Source: Gibbula magus | Taxonomy: Eukaryota > Mollusca > Gastropoda > Trochida > Trochidae | DNA length: 64,000 bases | NCBI GenBank assembly: GCA_936450465.1 | Contig: OW388291.1 | Coordinates: 81,605,436 to 81,669,435, forward strand | Direction: 5' to 3' | Part shown: in pieces, positions 52,831-64,000 of the stretch | Layout of the letters: each line of letters begins with the position of its first letter | Numbering within the stretch: position 1 is the stretch's first letter | Position numbers and translations under genes: made by a program | Notes under the pieces: generated by a model | What the model saw: the letters and a program-made list of their open reading frames with translations, nothing else | The model's database searches: none | Told to the model about the DNA's origin: nothing

Positions 52831-55774
52831 TCTTTGAATCTCATCAGTCTATATTCCTTACATGTGAAAGGCTAGGTTTATAATGCAAATTAAATGAATT
52901 GTCATCAAACATGATATTCAAGTGCTCCACGTTTATGAGAAGAAGTAAGCACATAGTTCTAGGGGAGTGATCTCGCATTCAATTTAGCCACTTACCCTCA
53001 TACATTTCATATCAAGAAAATGCCTTCTTTTTAAGTGTTTTAAAGATTAAAACAATCTGAGAATATGCATGATACAGGAATAATCCCTTACCACAACCCC
53101 ACAGTCCCTGGCATCTGAAGGAAGCAACCCATACATGATTAAGTAACATGCAGACCCTGGTTTCCGATTATATGCAAGTGCTTTCACAACCTGTTATTAT
53201 CCCCTGCCTCAACGTTTGAGCCCTGTCTGTCCGTCCGTCCGTTTTGGACTCACAAACTGTTCAAGATCAAATCATTTGTGTGGCTTGCGGGTTTGATACC
53301 TTGATGGAATGAAGATAAGAAGCGTACAATTATTTCTTCTGGAATTCTTGCGCTTGTTACGATTTCTTAGGTCTGGCGGGGGATGTTGATGTGTCTTCTT
53401 GTCCTATATGACTTCTGTTTTCAACTAATTGTGCTAGAGGCTTGAAATTGGGCTTGTTTGAAAGCTGTTATGATTAAGCCCAATAGTATAACATTGGACA
53501 TTTAATCATAGTCATTAAATGGGTCTACTACTTTAAATTGCCATGCCCCCTTTTTTTGGCGAGGGTTTTAAAAGTACAAGTAATCTCCATCCATCAAAGA
53601 TCATAATATTATTATTCCCAAAATATGAGCTTTCTAGCATTACTGGTTCTTAGGTAAAAAGTAATTTAGAAGATTTTAGAGGGAACCCCCTGTCACACCC
53701 ACATCTGAGGGGGGATCTAGACCAAATGAACAAATTTAAGTCTCCATGTAACAGACATGTTATTCTGAAAATATCAGCTTCCTTTGTCAATTGATCAGTA
53801 GGTACAAGGTGTCTTTCCACAAAAGCTTTGGGCGTGTAGCGAATAGAGAAACCTTAGTTCATACTTTATCTCTAAACTTGCTCACCATGTCGACATATTT
53901 ATTCATGAATAATGTCTTTGAAAAAAAAGATACATGTAAAATAGACTTTATTCACATTGTGTACATATATACAGTTTAAATAATAACATTCAATAAAAGC
54001 AATTTGAAAGACAATAAAACCATCAAATCTCATACATAAATAAACCATAACCAACAATTCATGTCACATTCTTACCTAAATACTGTAAATGACCTAATAA
54101 ACTTGGTGTCTTTTGTGAAGAAATATGTACACATTAGCACTCGGACTGGGACCGGTAACACAGATTATAGTAAATCGTTAATCAAAAGAACTTTTATTGC
54201 AATAAAGCTCTATACTTCAATCTTGAATTTGTAATTAGGGTGTACACTATTCAAAATGTTTCTCAAACCCAACACCACACTTCAAAATACAAGTTATGCA
54301 TGTCAATATGTTTATAAATTATGACAATGGAGTACCCAGACCTTTCAGAGACATGTATACAGAGAGTCTTGCCCAAGATTAGGTGAAACGGAATATTTGA
54401 GCTTTGGTTCGGTATGTTATGTGCTACAGAACCCTTGGTTCACTACATTTTTGGTTCGGTTCAGTTCAAATCCAAGAATTAAACAATCTAACGTCACTAT
54501 AAAACACATTTTTCCTTGAAAATAAAGGCTTATAACATAAAACTGAAATTTTAATAAAATTTTATGATATTTATAAGATGAAATATGGTATATTTATAAC
54601 TAGAAACGTGGATGCACGACGCACCGAACCAAAAGCAAAATACCACAATCCGTTCTCCCCTGCAACAAAGTATCTTCTGATTATGATACCCAATATTTCA
54701 ACACAAATACATAAACAAATATTTTGAGGCTTGTCAGAGGAAATTTTTACTTTTAATCAATGAGTGTTAAAATATTTAATATCAAAAGACACGAGATTGA
54801 GATGTTATTCATCATTCAAAATCATTTCTCCACAGTTTTCAGTTAAGAATTGCGTATATCTGAACATTAGGATTTTTTAGCATAAGTATAATTTAATTTA
54901 ATTATATTTAATTTAGTATATTAATGACATCATAGCACTGTTACGATGTCAGTTTTGTGAGGTCAAAGAATATTCAGCTGTGTTCTCGGTGATGCCAAAG
55001 CTTTGTGAGGTCATTAACTGATGATGTAATAACATTATGATGATTTGATAGATACTATTTGAAGATATGTACTGAACCTGTAGAAATCAGCAGTTGATAA
55101 TCACAGCTCTTGCTCTGTCAATCTAACTTAATGAATTTAAATCGACAATTGTTTACAATATAATATTATAAAGAAAATTGTTGATCTAAATTTATTAATA
55201 TTGTTGCTCTGTATATATTTAAATCAAAGTTACCCTTCACAAAGGTTGTTGTTAACGTATCCTTTCAGAGGAACAGTGGAGAGAAAACTGAAACCTATTG
55301 CATCAGATGTTATTACAGCAGAGTTGTTCCTAGGTGCACAGCCGAGGGAGTCATTTTAATTCGAAGCAGAGTATATTATCCTAATTCCCCAAATTTTAAG
55401 GTTCTCCAAGACAAACGGGTGGGCAAATATCACCAGGACCCCCCTAGGACAACACTTCTTCAGTGACTTTAAACAATGTTTAAGTTTGAAGACTTAACTG
55501 TTGGCATTTCAGTGACACAAGAACATTTCCTTTACATTACATGTATGTACTTAATGGTATATACAATTTAAAATGAGTTTTGAAATTGTGACACCTGGGT
55601 GAAAAAGCCACCACCATCTATAATTCTTTTCATATCAGAAAAAAACAGCTGTTTTTGACTACTTATAACTTGAGAAGATTGTGAAATGCACTATTGGTAT
55701 ATAAAAACTTGTAGGCTTATTTGAAATTATCACATTATTTTCATTCAAAAACTTATGCAGTATGCTCTGTCTAC
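52831..55774. other. Intergenic DNA between COG2 and SAYSD1, no gene seen
   Basis: AT-rich sequence. CTGTCTGTCCGTCCGTCCG lies at about 53223-53242. The part next to 55774 should hold the SAYSD1 3' UTR (minus strand); an AATAAA on that strand complements CTTTTATTGC near 54191, but it cannot be assigned. Confidence 0.45.
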
Positions 55775-58700
55775 TCAATGTACAGATCCGGCGCCATGAC
55801 GAAGTTCCTTCTCAAACTGCTCCGCTGTAAAGGTCCCATCAATCCTCTCACAGTTTGGATTGAACACAGAGTAGGCACTTAGCTTTCCGTCACGCCTTGG
55901 TCCAGTTCGTGTGTTCCGGTAGAGAATGATGAGAAGCGAGACAACAAAGTATACAGCTCCAAAGCCGACCTCCAGAAACACGCCCCATAACAAAAACCAG
56001 AGCACAACCTTGAGCAGGGTTTCTGTGGTAAACCAAGGCTGCTTCTCGGTTATAATCTCTCCCTCACTTGTTATTGTCACCGGACCAGCAGCTTTCTCTG
56101 GTACTGTCGAGCTGCAGTTCTCTGGGGATTCTGCCTCCTTGATGAAATAAGAGAACAGAATGTTTTATGACAGAAAGGTCAACATTTTATTGGTTAAATG
56201 TCATTAGTACTGTGCATATGTTTTAATAAAAGTATATCTATACAATATATATACTTTTGCAATAGTTTTACAATACCGACAAAAACGTATACAATTAAAA
56301 ATTTACAAGTTTCCACGAAAAACGGCATAACATGTATTTGTTGACAGAAGTATAAATCTTAAGATATCCTATCAAATATTAATAAAGACGCATCATAGGG
56401 GATTCTCAATATTTATGCATGCATACGACCTATGACCTTCCCGAAACGAAAGCGAGGCTAAGGCCGCTTATTTCCTGGTTCGCGTAATGGCTGCACATCG
56501 GCAGTACGTGCCGCTGCATGTGTTTTTCGGTTTCTATCGACGGGAACTGAATGAATAGGTATGGTTCTATCGAATTCCAGCATTACAAGGTTTTATACAA
56601 GTGTTTTTGATAATAAAATCGACAAAGTGAAGGGTAATTCACCCAGGTTTAGCGGTAAACGACGTTTGTTTTGGATAGTTTTTTTCGTGGTAAATTCAAG
56701 TTTTATTTCGGCCAATAAACGGGAGGATCTGTATTTCTCATTTGGCTAATAATGTCAATGTTCCGTAATCATTTGGCAAAATATATCTCCATTAAAATAA
56801 TGTAATTCCTGTAAAAATTCTGAATCTGTAATTATAGGGTCGGTGGCCGTCTGCAGTCACTAAACCTCTTGAAGGTGCTGCCCCATCCCTCTAGACGATG
56901 TAATGCTCGCCGTGACTGCGGAGCGTAGCCCAGCGTAGGGGAGCATGACCGAGGCGAGCACGATCGTCTACCATCCCTCATACACACAATATTAATTGAA
57001 AGCTAAGTGCAGCTTTTTAAATTCGTATCGACCTAGATGGTCAGAATATTTTTCCAAAAATTAGACATTCAAATAAATCATAAATATTCATTATTGAAAT
57101 CAAGAGCTAAATATAGTGTATAGACATGAATAACTAAATTATTTACACCTGTACTACAGAAAACATTAAATTATACCAATCAGAATTGTACTAATGACCA
57201 GAAATATCTTAAACAGAAAATTATAAAGTATATCAAAGTTGAATAAACATAAGTTTATCTTTATAATTTAGGTACTATTTGATATATTTTAGGACCATGG
57301 GAGTAAAATTTAAGGCAGGCCAAAACTTAAATAAGGAAAATAATTGTTTGTTAAATACTAATGTTAAATCATTTACTTAGGTATAGTCATCACTAAAAAA
57401 AAAAAAAAACATAAATAACAAACAAAAAAACCCAAAAAATTTAAATTGAATTAATTGAGGTTAATGTTTCAAAGTAACAAGTAACATCATGGATAATGAT
57501 TGAAATATAATGTGCAATATTCACATGTATACATGCATGTTTCAATACAATCTATATATACATGATAGATTATGCTCAAGGAGGTGGTGGTCATGTTTGA
57601 GAAATAGATGTTTATCTTTTTTTTAATATACAAATAAAATTGAAATTAAATTAAAATGCACAATAGTTTTTAATTATTTATGAATTATTGATAAGAGACA
57701 CAATCCAACTGAATGCTTTCTATTCTGACTTAGATGATCATCTAGAATAATTCATAAAGTAAAAAAAGGGACCCTGATTGCAAAAGGCAGGTGGGTACAT
57801 ACTACAATTACATAGGGTATTCAAATGTTCATGCCATGTGTGACATGGGTTAAAATATATCACATTAGCACTGGGAGATTGTAACATGTTACTTTATTTT
57901 GAAATGAATTGAATTCAGTAAATAAATTAAATTTGTGTAATTTAAAATAGCCATGCAATATTTAGAAAATTATTTTTCAACTTTGAAGTACAAGGAAAAA
58001 TTACATATCTCCTAACTTTTGAATTGGTCTCACTCCTTTTAGTTGTATATAAAGATGTATATTTGAATTACAAAATTGCTAAAATAAATTTAATAACAGA
58101 TCATTAGCTACAAATGTACATGATTTTCAAATATGTAATTCCTCTGTTTTGTTCCACCATTCATTTAATTGATTGTGTGTACAGTTGTCAGCTTCTTACA
58201 TAAACTAAACACTATGTTTCTTTTAAAGTAGAAATCCTTTTCTTATGAAATATATTTTTTAAACATCTGTTTAATTTTCAAAGCTTATTCACATATCTGC
58301 AAGTGCTCATAAACTGGAATCCTCACTTCATTGATGACATTGATTACTGACTGATTATTGAATAACTTTCCTCAAACCATTAATTAAATAAAGCCACAAT
58401 AGATTGCAAATAATTGCTAAAGATGTTTATGTATTTCTTACACATAAATAAGAACGTTATTTTCATTGTTCAAAAATGATTTTGCTACTGCAGACATACA
58501 AATGACTTACTAAAAAATAAAAAGTAGAACAGATTATATATATGTTTATTTGATTGAATAATATCTGCTTTACTGCTTCAACAACAGAACGTAAAATAAC
58601 CTGTACTAATTGGACTGTAATTGAAACTATATTCAAATGAACAATTTGAATCAATTTAGACTCCAAAATAAAAGAAAAATTAAACAAGAATTTGGTTTGT

Positions 58701-59509
58701 TTACAGTGAGTTGCACTGAATGACCCTTTTGAAGCTCGTAGGCATGTCACAAGAGGCGACGGTTTAAATAGCCGAATGATGGCTAAGATTTGAAAAGTTT
58801 CTGCCCACCCAGTGACCATATACAATGATTTCTTGGCATACATGGGTAGGGTGTAAATTTTCAGTCGTATTTGTTCAAATTAGAGCACTGCAATAACAAC
58901 GAGTTTGTCAGATTGACAGTTCAAAATGACGGTAAACACGACGAGGAAGTCCCACCGTAAATTATTCGTAAAACATCGCCTTGCATGTAAAATAGTATCC
59001 TAAGCTGTGATAATTGAAGATAATCGACAGATACATCGATCTTGAACGTTTGCCAAGTAATTTTATCATAATATTTAATGAAATTAAGTGATTTTTGAAA
59101 GAGCTACCGACTTGTCAATGCCATGTGAATGGTACTTCCGGGTTTCGAAGCGGCCTTAGCCTCGTTTTCGATTTCGAGAGCCCGGTTTCTTATGCCTCAT
59201 GAATATTCATGAGGTAATATTAAGAATCCCCTATAAAGCTTCATTATGCTGGTAATAAAACTCCAAGCACCACTTGTATCAGCTCTATAAATATTACATA
59301 CGAGAGATTGAGAACTACGCTGTAGGGAGTTGTTTCAGGTGAAACTATACAATCATCATCCGTTGTCTAGATTATGTCAAATAAAACTATACCTGCTTCC
59401 GTGATCTGACAACCCTGGATACCAAGGTCGATGCTTTAGACAACAAGGAATTTTCTGCCTTCCTTTCCTGGGCCTTTTTAGCCCGATAAGCTGCTAGTTG
59501 TTCCTCCAT
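55775..59509 (-). CDS. SAYSD1: SAYSvFN domain-containing protein 1, 2 coding exons
   Basis: SAYSD1 is an ER membrane protein reported to sense UFMylated ribosomes at the translocon. Coding exons on the minus strand are 59509-59393 (39 codons, MEEQLAAYRAKKAQERKAEN...) and 56137-55775 (120 residues plus stop). The intron joins in phase 0 with GT-AG ends, giving 159 residues; human SAYSD1 is about 183. Exon 2 has a hydrophobic hairpin-like membrane segment (about residues 77-110, LLKVVLWFLLWGVFLEVGFGAVYFVV), then the family hallmark KLSAYSVFNPNCERIDGTFTAEQ near the C-terminus. The start is chosen because the N-terminal MEEQLAAYRA resembles the MEQRLAEFRA start of vertebrate proteins. It is convergent with COG2. 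The intron carries a 2.8-kb repeat element. Confidence 0.95.
56398..59231. mobile_element. 2.8-kb element with imperfect inverted ends in the SAYSD1 intron
   Basis: The left end GGGGATTCTCAATATT with subterminal CGAGGCTAAGGCCGCTT (56455-56471) is mirrored on the right by AATATTAAGAATCCCC and AAGCGGCCTTAGCCTCG (59148-59164). TA flanks both ends. An internal imperfect palindrome lies near 56885-56975 (GTAATGCTCGCC... GGCGAGCA). No transposase is recognisable, and the interior is very AT-rich. It may be a single non-autonomous transposon or a fold-back pair. Confidence 0.6.
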
Positions 59510-60560
59510 CTTGCTGGCAACATTTGGAGTGCAGTGGTTAGAGTTGTCTCCCTTCTCTTAGCTATTTACTATTAATAGTCATTCTGTGCATACCATTTAT
59601 TTATCATGTGTATGGTCTCTGTTATGTGTTACAAAATGAAAGAACGCTTCTTACAGCAGCATCTTTTGCTGAAAAATCTTTTGGACAGAAATTGTCATAC
59701 CATTTCGCCAGTTCATGATAAATTTAATTATATTTATTTAGGCCTAATTTGATAATTATTTGAGAGCTATTAATTTATTGAATGACTGGATGTCTTTACC
59801 AAAAAGAATGATGTGCCCGTGAAAAAGGAGATGAACATGTCTGATTTAATTAAAAGAAGGGTTCTATCGGGGTGTTTTGTGGAAACGAAATTCAAGAGGA
59901 TATCGATTCCTGTTTAGCACTGGCTTATTTAGGACAAACATATATATGCTATATATACATGATTAAAACAGAGTCAAATTGAAAGATAATAATGAAATGA
60001 AAAATGTCTGATATAATCAAGTAAGGAGAATTTTGAACAACCATGCAAATTTATTGATAGCGACAGCTGATGTAAAAAATACAAAATATCGACTTGATAA
60101 TGAAACCTAAATAATCTAAAAGTGAATGTATGTCTGTACATGAATATTCTATGTATGTTGATAACATATTTTCAAGGTGTTGTTTTCCATTCGAGATTTG
60201 AAAACATGCAAACTATTTCAGTATATAATAGAGAATGATTTTTTTAAAGCCAACAATTAACATCCTTTTAAAGAATTGTATGGCAAATTTGCACCTTCTC
60301 ATAGCTTTCTAACTGAAATTTGTTAAATTGTCTTGCAACCCTTTTAAATCAATCATATATAGATTCATGTATTCATGTATTCATGGTTCAAATATATATG
60401 TATAAATATCGAGCATACAACAGTTAATGTGTTTACACACTGCGATTCTTTCTCAAAGAAAATACATTCCATATGGAAACATAGTGTCAAATTATAATAA
60501 TTTATAAGGCCCCGATTAGCTGCACTACAGTTATCGATTGTTCCACATATAATCGTCTTT
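59510..60560. other. SAYSD1 upstream DNA, no gene seen
   Basis: AT-rich sequence with no clear promoter motif and no coding potential. It should hold the SAYSD1 5' UTR and promoter on the minus strand. Confidence 0.5.
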
Positions 60561-60689
60561 ACGGATGATATTAGGCGTTATTACTCTAGATATTGACATA
60601 CCTGGCACGAGGAACATGTTGATAATATCCCTAGTTCCGTCCAGGACATGGCTTCCATCGTCATATCGCATGCTGGCAGATACACATTT

Positions 60690-60840
60690 CATTCTAGCTC
60701 ACCAGATGGGCTTAGCATGGACCGTACGTCCGTCGTCTGTCTGGCGTCGTTCGTCAACTTTTCACATTTTCGACTTCTTCTCCAGAACTGGCATACCCCA
60801 AAAGCTGAAATTTTGTGGGAAAGTGCCTTTGAGATCAAAG
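60690..60840 (+). mobile_element. End fragment of a diverged AGCTCACCAGATGGGC repeat
   Basis: TAGCTCACCAGATGGGCTTAGCATGGACCGTACGTCCGTCGTCTGTCTGGCGTCG is followed by TTTTCGACTTCTTCTCCAGAAC. It resembles the right end (read inverted) of the AGCTCATCAGG family but is a distinct subfamily. It has no coding value, although the plus strand is open here. Confidence 0.55.
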
Positions 60841-62530
60841 GTTGTTAATTTGAATGGTGATTTCACGGTACTTCGTTCTCTCTATTTAAACAAAAGAGTT
60901 AGTCATGCAGATACATATACCGCATTTGTCATAAAATTACACAACCATTCCGTATGTAATGAAACCATTCCTCACTACCCTTATACAGTTAACAATTTGT
61001 ACCACACTCGCTATTTGAAGTATCAAGCATGTCTGTTATTGTTGACTGCCAAGACTGTATCAAAATAAACTGTATTATACAAAGACTTTCTGAAATGGAG
61101 AGACATTGTACAACATTGTAGACTTCTCTCATCCTGGGCTAGAAGAGCTTTGTCATAAGCATAACGTAAACGCTAAGCATATAGGACACCACCAATACCA
61201 TTATCAACACAGGTGTATAAAGGAGTGATCAGAGTTAAAACAGAAAGGTACGTTTAACTCATTTATGGAAATCCCGTGTTTTCATAGCAGCGATCAGATT
61301 TACGCTCTCCCGGTCTTTACTACAACAAAGTCTATTTTACGCTGTCTCGGTACAACCTGAAATCGAAATTACGTTTTCCCGGGCCGACATCGGTGAAAAC
61401 GTATGGAGAGAAGAGTTTTTGCGTCACGATCGTGACGTTGTGAAGATGCAAGTCCATATATATACTAAATCATTTTACTGTTGATAACACATCTAGACGT
61501 AAATTTAAACCATTGATTATAATTTGATAAACGTGTAATGATTGCGTTTCGATTCAACCAGGCTAAACCAAACTGTTACTTTAAATCGATATTCCTTCCC
61601 GTTGCGTTTCCGTTTCATTGTGAATTAGTGGAATGTTTTATGATTTATTTTTCTAAGCGTAGCACGCTCTAAGAAATAAAGTCAATAACTCGTTATTAAC
61701 TCCATTGCTGATTGTGGGTACAATTATTTCCTATTAATTGTGACATATGATAACTTTCTACACACACTGCCGATGTGTACACTTAATATGTATATGGTCA
61801 GATCGGCTCATAGCAGAGGATATCTTCAGGAGTTTCAATACAGATTAGGTTGATACAACTTAATATGTAATAGCCTTTACAGTACTTTGGACTTATTACA
61901 TAACGGTATTTAGAACAATGATTAACCGGCATCATTTTGATGCGCAACAATTGTTCAACGATCCTGTGCAGGTGTGAGAAAGGATGGCAACACCTATAAA
62001 TGAATATGACACTGATCTTACGGTCTGCTCTTGTCATACATGTTGGAAATAGTGTTCATTGAATGATTAGTGATATCCGATATGATCTTAAAATCAAATC
62101 AAACAGTCATTTGAAAAAATATAAGTATCGGATTATGAAAATAGAAACAATTTCATATTTCTCTTAACGTATGTTCTTTAAAACCTGCCATTAAGCAACC
62201 TTTTAATACTTTTTTTAGCAGCATGTACCTTTTTGAACCCAGAATTTCATGATATTAGAGAAGAAAATACTAAATGGAACCATGCATGGGGTTTTGTCGG
62301 CTCATGGCTCTAGAAATCGCTTCATCTGCAGATCACGGTATATTGCCTTTCGCCGGTGAAAACCGATTTATAATTCCTTTTTGACAGGTGGGGGTGATTG
62401 TTAGATGAGAAAGATTGCAAGTTGGAAGCCAATAAACCAAGCATAGTTTGAATCGTAATATTACTACGCACAGAGCTCGAGGCACTGGGCTTTGTGCTGC
62501 TCCGATACCTTGTTAATCGGGTGTGGACGC
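60841..62530. other. Intergenic DNA, no gene seen
   Basis: No coding region could be supported. A minus-strand open frame at 61798-62037 has a somewhat protein-like composition but no family resemblance or splice context. Confidence 0.45.
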
Positions 62531-62542
62531 CGGTATAATTTT

Positions 62543-62552
62543 TATATATAAG
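62543..62552 (+). promoter_or_regulatory. Candidate TATA box for the gene at 63309
   Basis: TATATATAAG is set in less AT-rich surroundings about 765 bp before the start codon. If used, transcription would begin near 62575-62585 and give a 5' UTR of about 730 nt. This is inference only. Confidence 0.3.
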
Positions 62553-63225
62553 CGAAGGCTTAGCACTTGGTGACGGGTTGTTGAGCTTATAGATTAACTG
62601 CAATGCTGGACCCCACCATAGCGACACATTCTCCCGACCCACAAAGACGAATAAGCATTATTCTCTGACGCTGGATTTATATCGTTTCATACTGACAGCG
62701 GTACATGGTGTAAAGTCGCTGTTCAGACGCTGGATGAATAGTGCTGGCAAAACACAGCCTCGTCTGACAGGAGTGTGCTGAGTGTGAGAACACGGACTGG
62801 GCCGCGAGACAGTGACCGATGAATGGAAACCAATTCACTACTAGCAGACGACAGTTAAGGAACGGTTCAATGGCATGCGGCTTTATCGTGATTTAGTATA
62901 GCTGTACGGATTGTGTGCAAAGGATCCAAGCTGCTTTAACTTCAAGCTGCATTTAGTTCTACATGTGTCGGGATTCAGAAATCCTTATTACATCGTGGAC
63001 AGATTTTATGTGATTTGTTGATATGTACGCTTGACTTGATTCTAAGAGTTTGTGTTCATACGATTCGTGGATGATGTGTGTTGTAGTGTGAAACCTGGAA
63101 GCCCGTGCCAACAAAACGATTTGGAGTGTTTGCGGATTAATATATACATTCGTGTTCAACCAGTTCCAAATGAATGTTTAACATGGAACGAGTTTAGTGT
63201 GATTAACTTGTGATATTTCGCGACC

Positions 63226-63303
63226 ATGGAATTTGCCAGCTTGAATTAGTTGTGAACACGGATGAAAACAAAGCGCCTCTACTTTTGTGAAGGTCGTTTG
63301 TAG
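63226..63303 (+). promoter_or_regulatory. Two short upstream ORFs
   Basis: An 8-codon frame including stop (ATGGAATTTGCC...TAG, 63226-63249, in a good context CGACCATGG) and a 14-codon frame including stop (ATGAAAACAAAG...TAG, about 63262-63303) precede the main start by a few nucleotides. Both would be in the 5' leader and could lower translation of the main frame. Confidence 0.4.
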
Positions 63304-63308
63304 AAACC

Positions 63309-64000
63309 ATGGAAACTATCGTAGAGGAAAACAAACACACAATGAACGATTGTGATCAAAAGTCGGAGAACGTTTTGTCCCGATTAAACAAAGGATTCAA
63401 ACGGTCTAAAGCAGAGCAAATTCTACGACTACTGAAAGATCAAGAAGCTTTGACGAACAAATTCAAGGAGTACGATTTGGACGATGGATGCGGAGATAAG
63501 AAAGAAAAACACGACGAAAGTGACAACTGGAGCCTGGCCGGAAGTGATACGTCATCAATTCAGGAGGTCGAAGAGGTCAAACCCAGAAAGGTACTGAAGA
63601 AACAAAAGAGCGGGAGATCCAAAACTTCAATGGGATTTCACAAGGACGATTTCTCAGACTTTTCCAGCGAATCGGATATTGAGGAAGAAAAAGCGAGAGG
63701 AGATGTTTCCAAACCTAGAGCCAACAGGCATCAGTCGTTCAACGTTAAACCAAGATATAGAAACAATTTAGATGAATCCGATGTCCGAATGTCTGCCGAC
63801 TATGATGTGGTTTCGCTCCACTCTTCCCGTCCAAGATCTAGCATAGCTTCCTTCTCAGCGCGCACCAAACGAGCGACTCGTCTGGCTGACACGTCCCTGC
63901 ACACCCCATTGTCACCACGGACAGACGACCCTGAGGTCAACAAACAACGGAAGAGGATATCAAACGTCAAAGTGGATCCTTTGTTCAGAAGGACTAGCGT
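63309..64000 (+). CDS. Unrecognised charged, Ser-rich protein, 5' end only
   Basis: The frame is open from ATG 63309 (context GAAACCATGG, strong) to the right edge: 230 codons with no stop and codon use that looks coding. The start of the protein (METIVEENKHTMNDCDQKSE) is followed by an amphipathic basic helix (about residues 27-60, RSKAEQILRLLKDQEALTNK). A long low-complexity region rich in Lys, Asp, Glu and Ser follows. Basic Ser/Thr sites typical of PKA-type kinases appear at RKRIS and RRTS near the edge. No signal peptide, membrane segment or known domain is visible, and I do not recognise the family. It could be the disordered N-terminus of a large membrane or cytoskeletal protein. The exon may be cut by the window or continue. 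Confidence 0.8.
   Translation, partial: METIVEENKHTMNDCDQKSENVLSRLNKGFKRSKAEQILRLLKDQEALTNKFKEYDLDDGCGDKKEKHDESDNWSLAGSDTSSIQEVEEVKPRKVLKKQKSGRSKTSMGFHKDDFSDFSSESDIEEEKARGDVSKPRANRHQSFNVKPRYRNNLDESDVRMSADYDVVSLHSSRPRSSIASFSARTKRATRLADTSLHTPLSPRTDDPEVNKQRKRISNVKVDPLFRRTS

Noticed and set aside
58463..58843. 126-codon minus-strand frame as a transposase of the SAYSD1-intron element
   Set aside because: There is no catalytic motif or domain resemblance, and composition is typical of AT-rich non-coding DNA.
60565..61068. 167-codon plus-strand frame
   Set aside because: It runs through an interspersed repeat (TCCGTCGTCTGTCTGG) and into non-coding sequence, with no family resemblance.

Overview
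The window is animal nuclear DNA. Genes are split by GT-AG introns, coding density is very low, and introns and spacers are packed with MITE-like elements, tRNA-derived SINEs, minisatellites and retroelements. The recurrent repeat families (copies carrying CTGTCTGTCCGTCCG, the TAGCTCATCAGG...CCTGATGAGCTA family, and blocks rich in TGACCTTGACCTTTGACC) are of a kind I associate with lophotrochozoans, most likely a bivalve mollusc. The taxon is an inference; no species can be named from the sequence.

Four host genes are visible. (1) CCNK (cyclin K), minus strand, 17656 down to 6771: eight coding exons that join in frame to 525 residues. (2) COG2 (conserved oligomeric Golgi subunit 2), plus strand, 21746-47407: eighteen coding exons that join in frame to 751 residues. 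It lies head to head with CCNK. (3) SAYSD1, minus strand, 59509 down to 55775: two coding exons, 159 residues, convergent with COG2. (4) An unrecognised gene on the plus strand whose first visible coding segment starts at 63309 and runs open off the right edge.

Mobile DNA dominates the rest. COG2 intron 16 (36686-46822) holds a degenerate DIRS-type tyrosine-recombinase retroelement (about 37330-46642), recognisable by inverted terminal repeats and an internal complementary region. A Ty1/copia element with one intact 1418-codon gag-pol frame is nested inside it. COG2 introns also carry three TTAA-flanked MITE-like elements, a 28-bp perfect-TIR element and a 43-bp minisatellite. A 547-bp element with a 5-bp target-site duplication lies between CCNK and COG2. 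The SAYSD1 intron holds a 2.8-kb element with inverted ends.

The most striking observation is in CCNK. A minisatellite of about 80 units of about 61 bp (9226-14283) is an amplification of the last 46 nt of a coding exon plus the first 16 nt of the following intron, so every unit carries a copy of the 5' splice site. The preceding acceptor in the same gene sits at the edge of an approximately 560-nt pyrimidine-rich (minus strand) simple repeat. Independently, the 43-bp minisatellite in COG2 begins inside the 5' splice site of exon 12. Repeat growth at splice sites in two neighbouring genes is the feature I would look at first.
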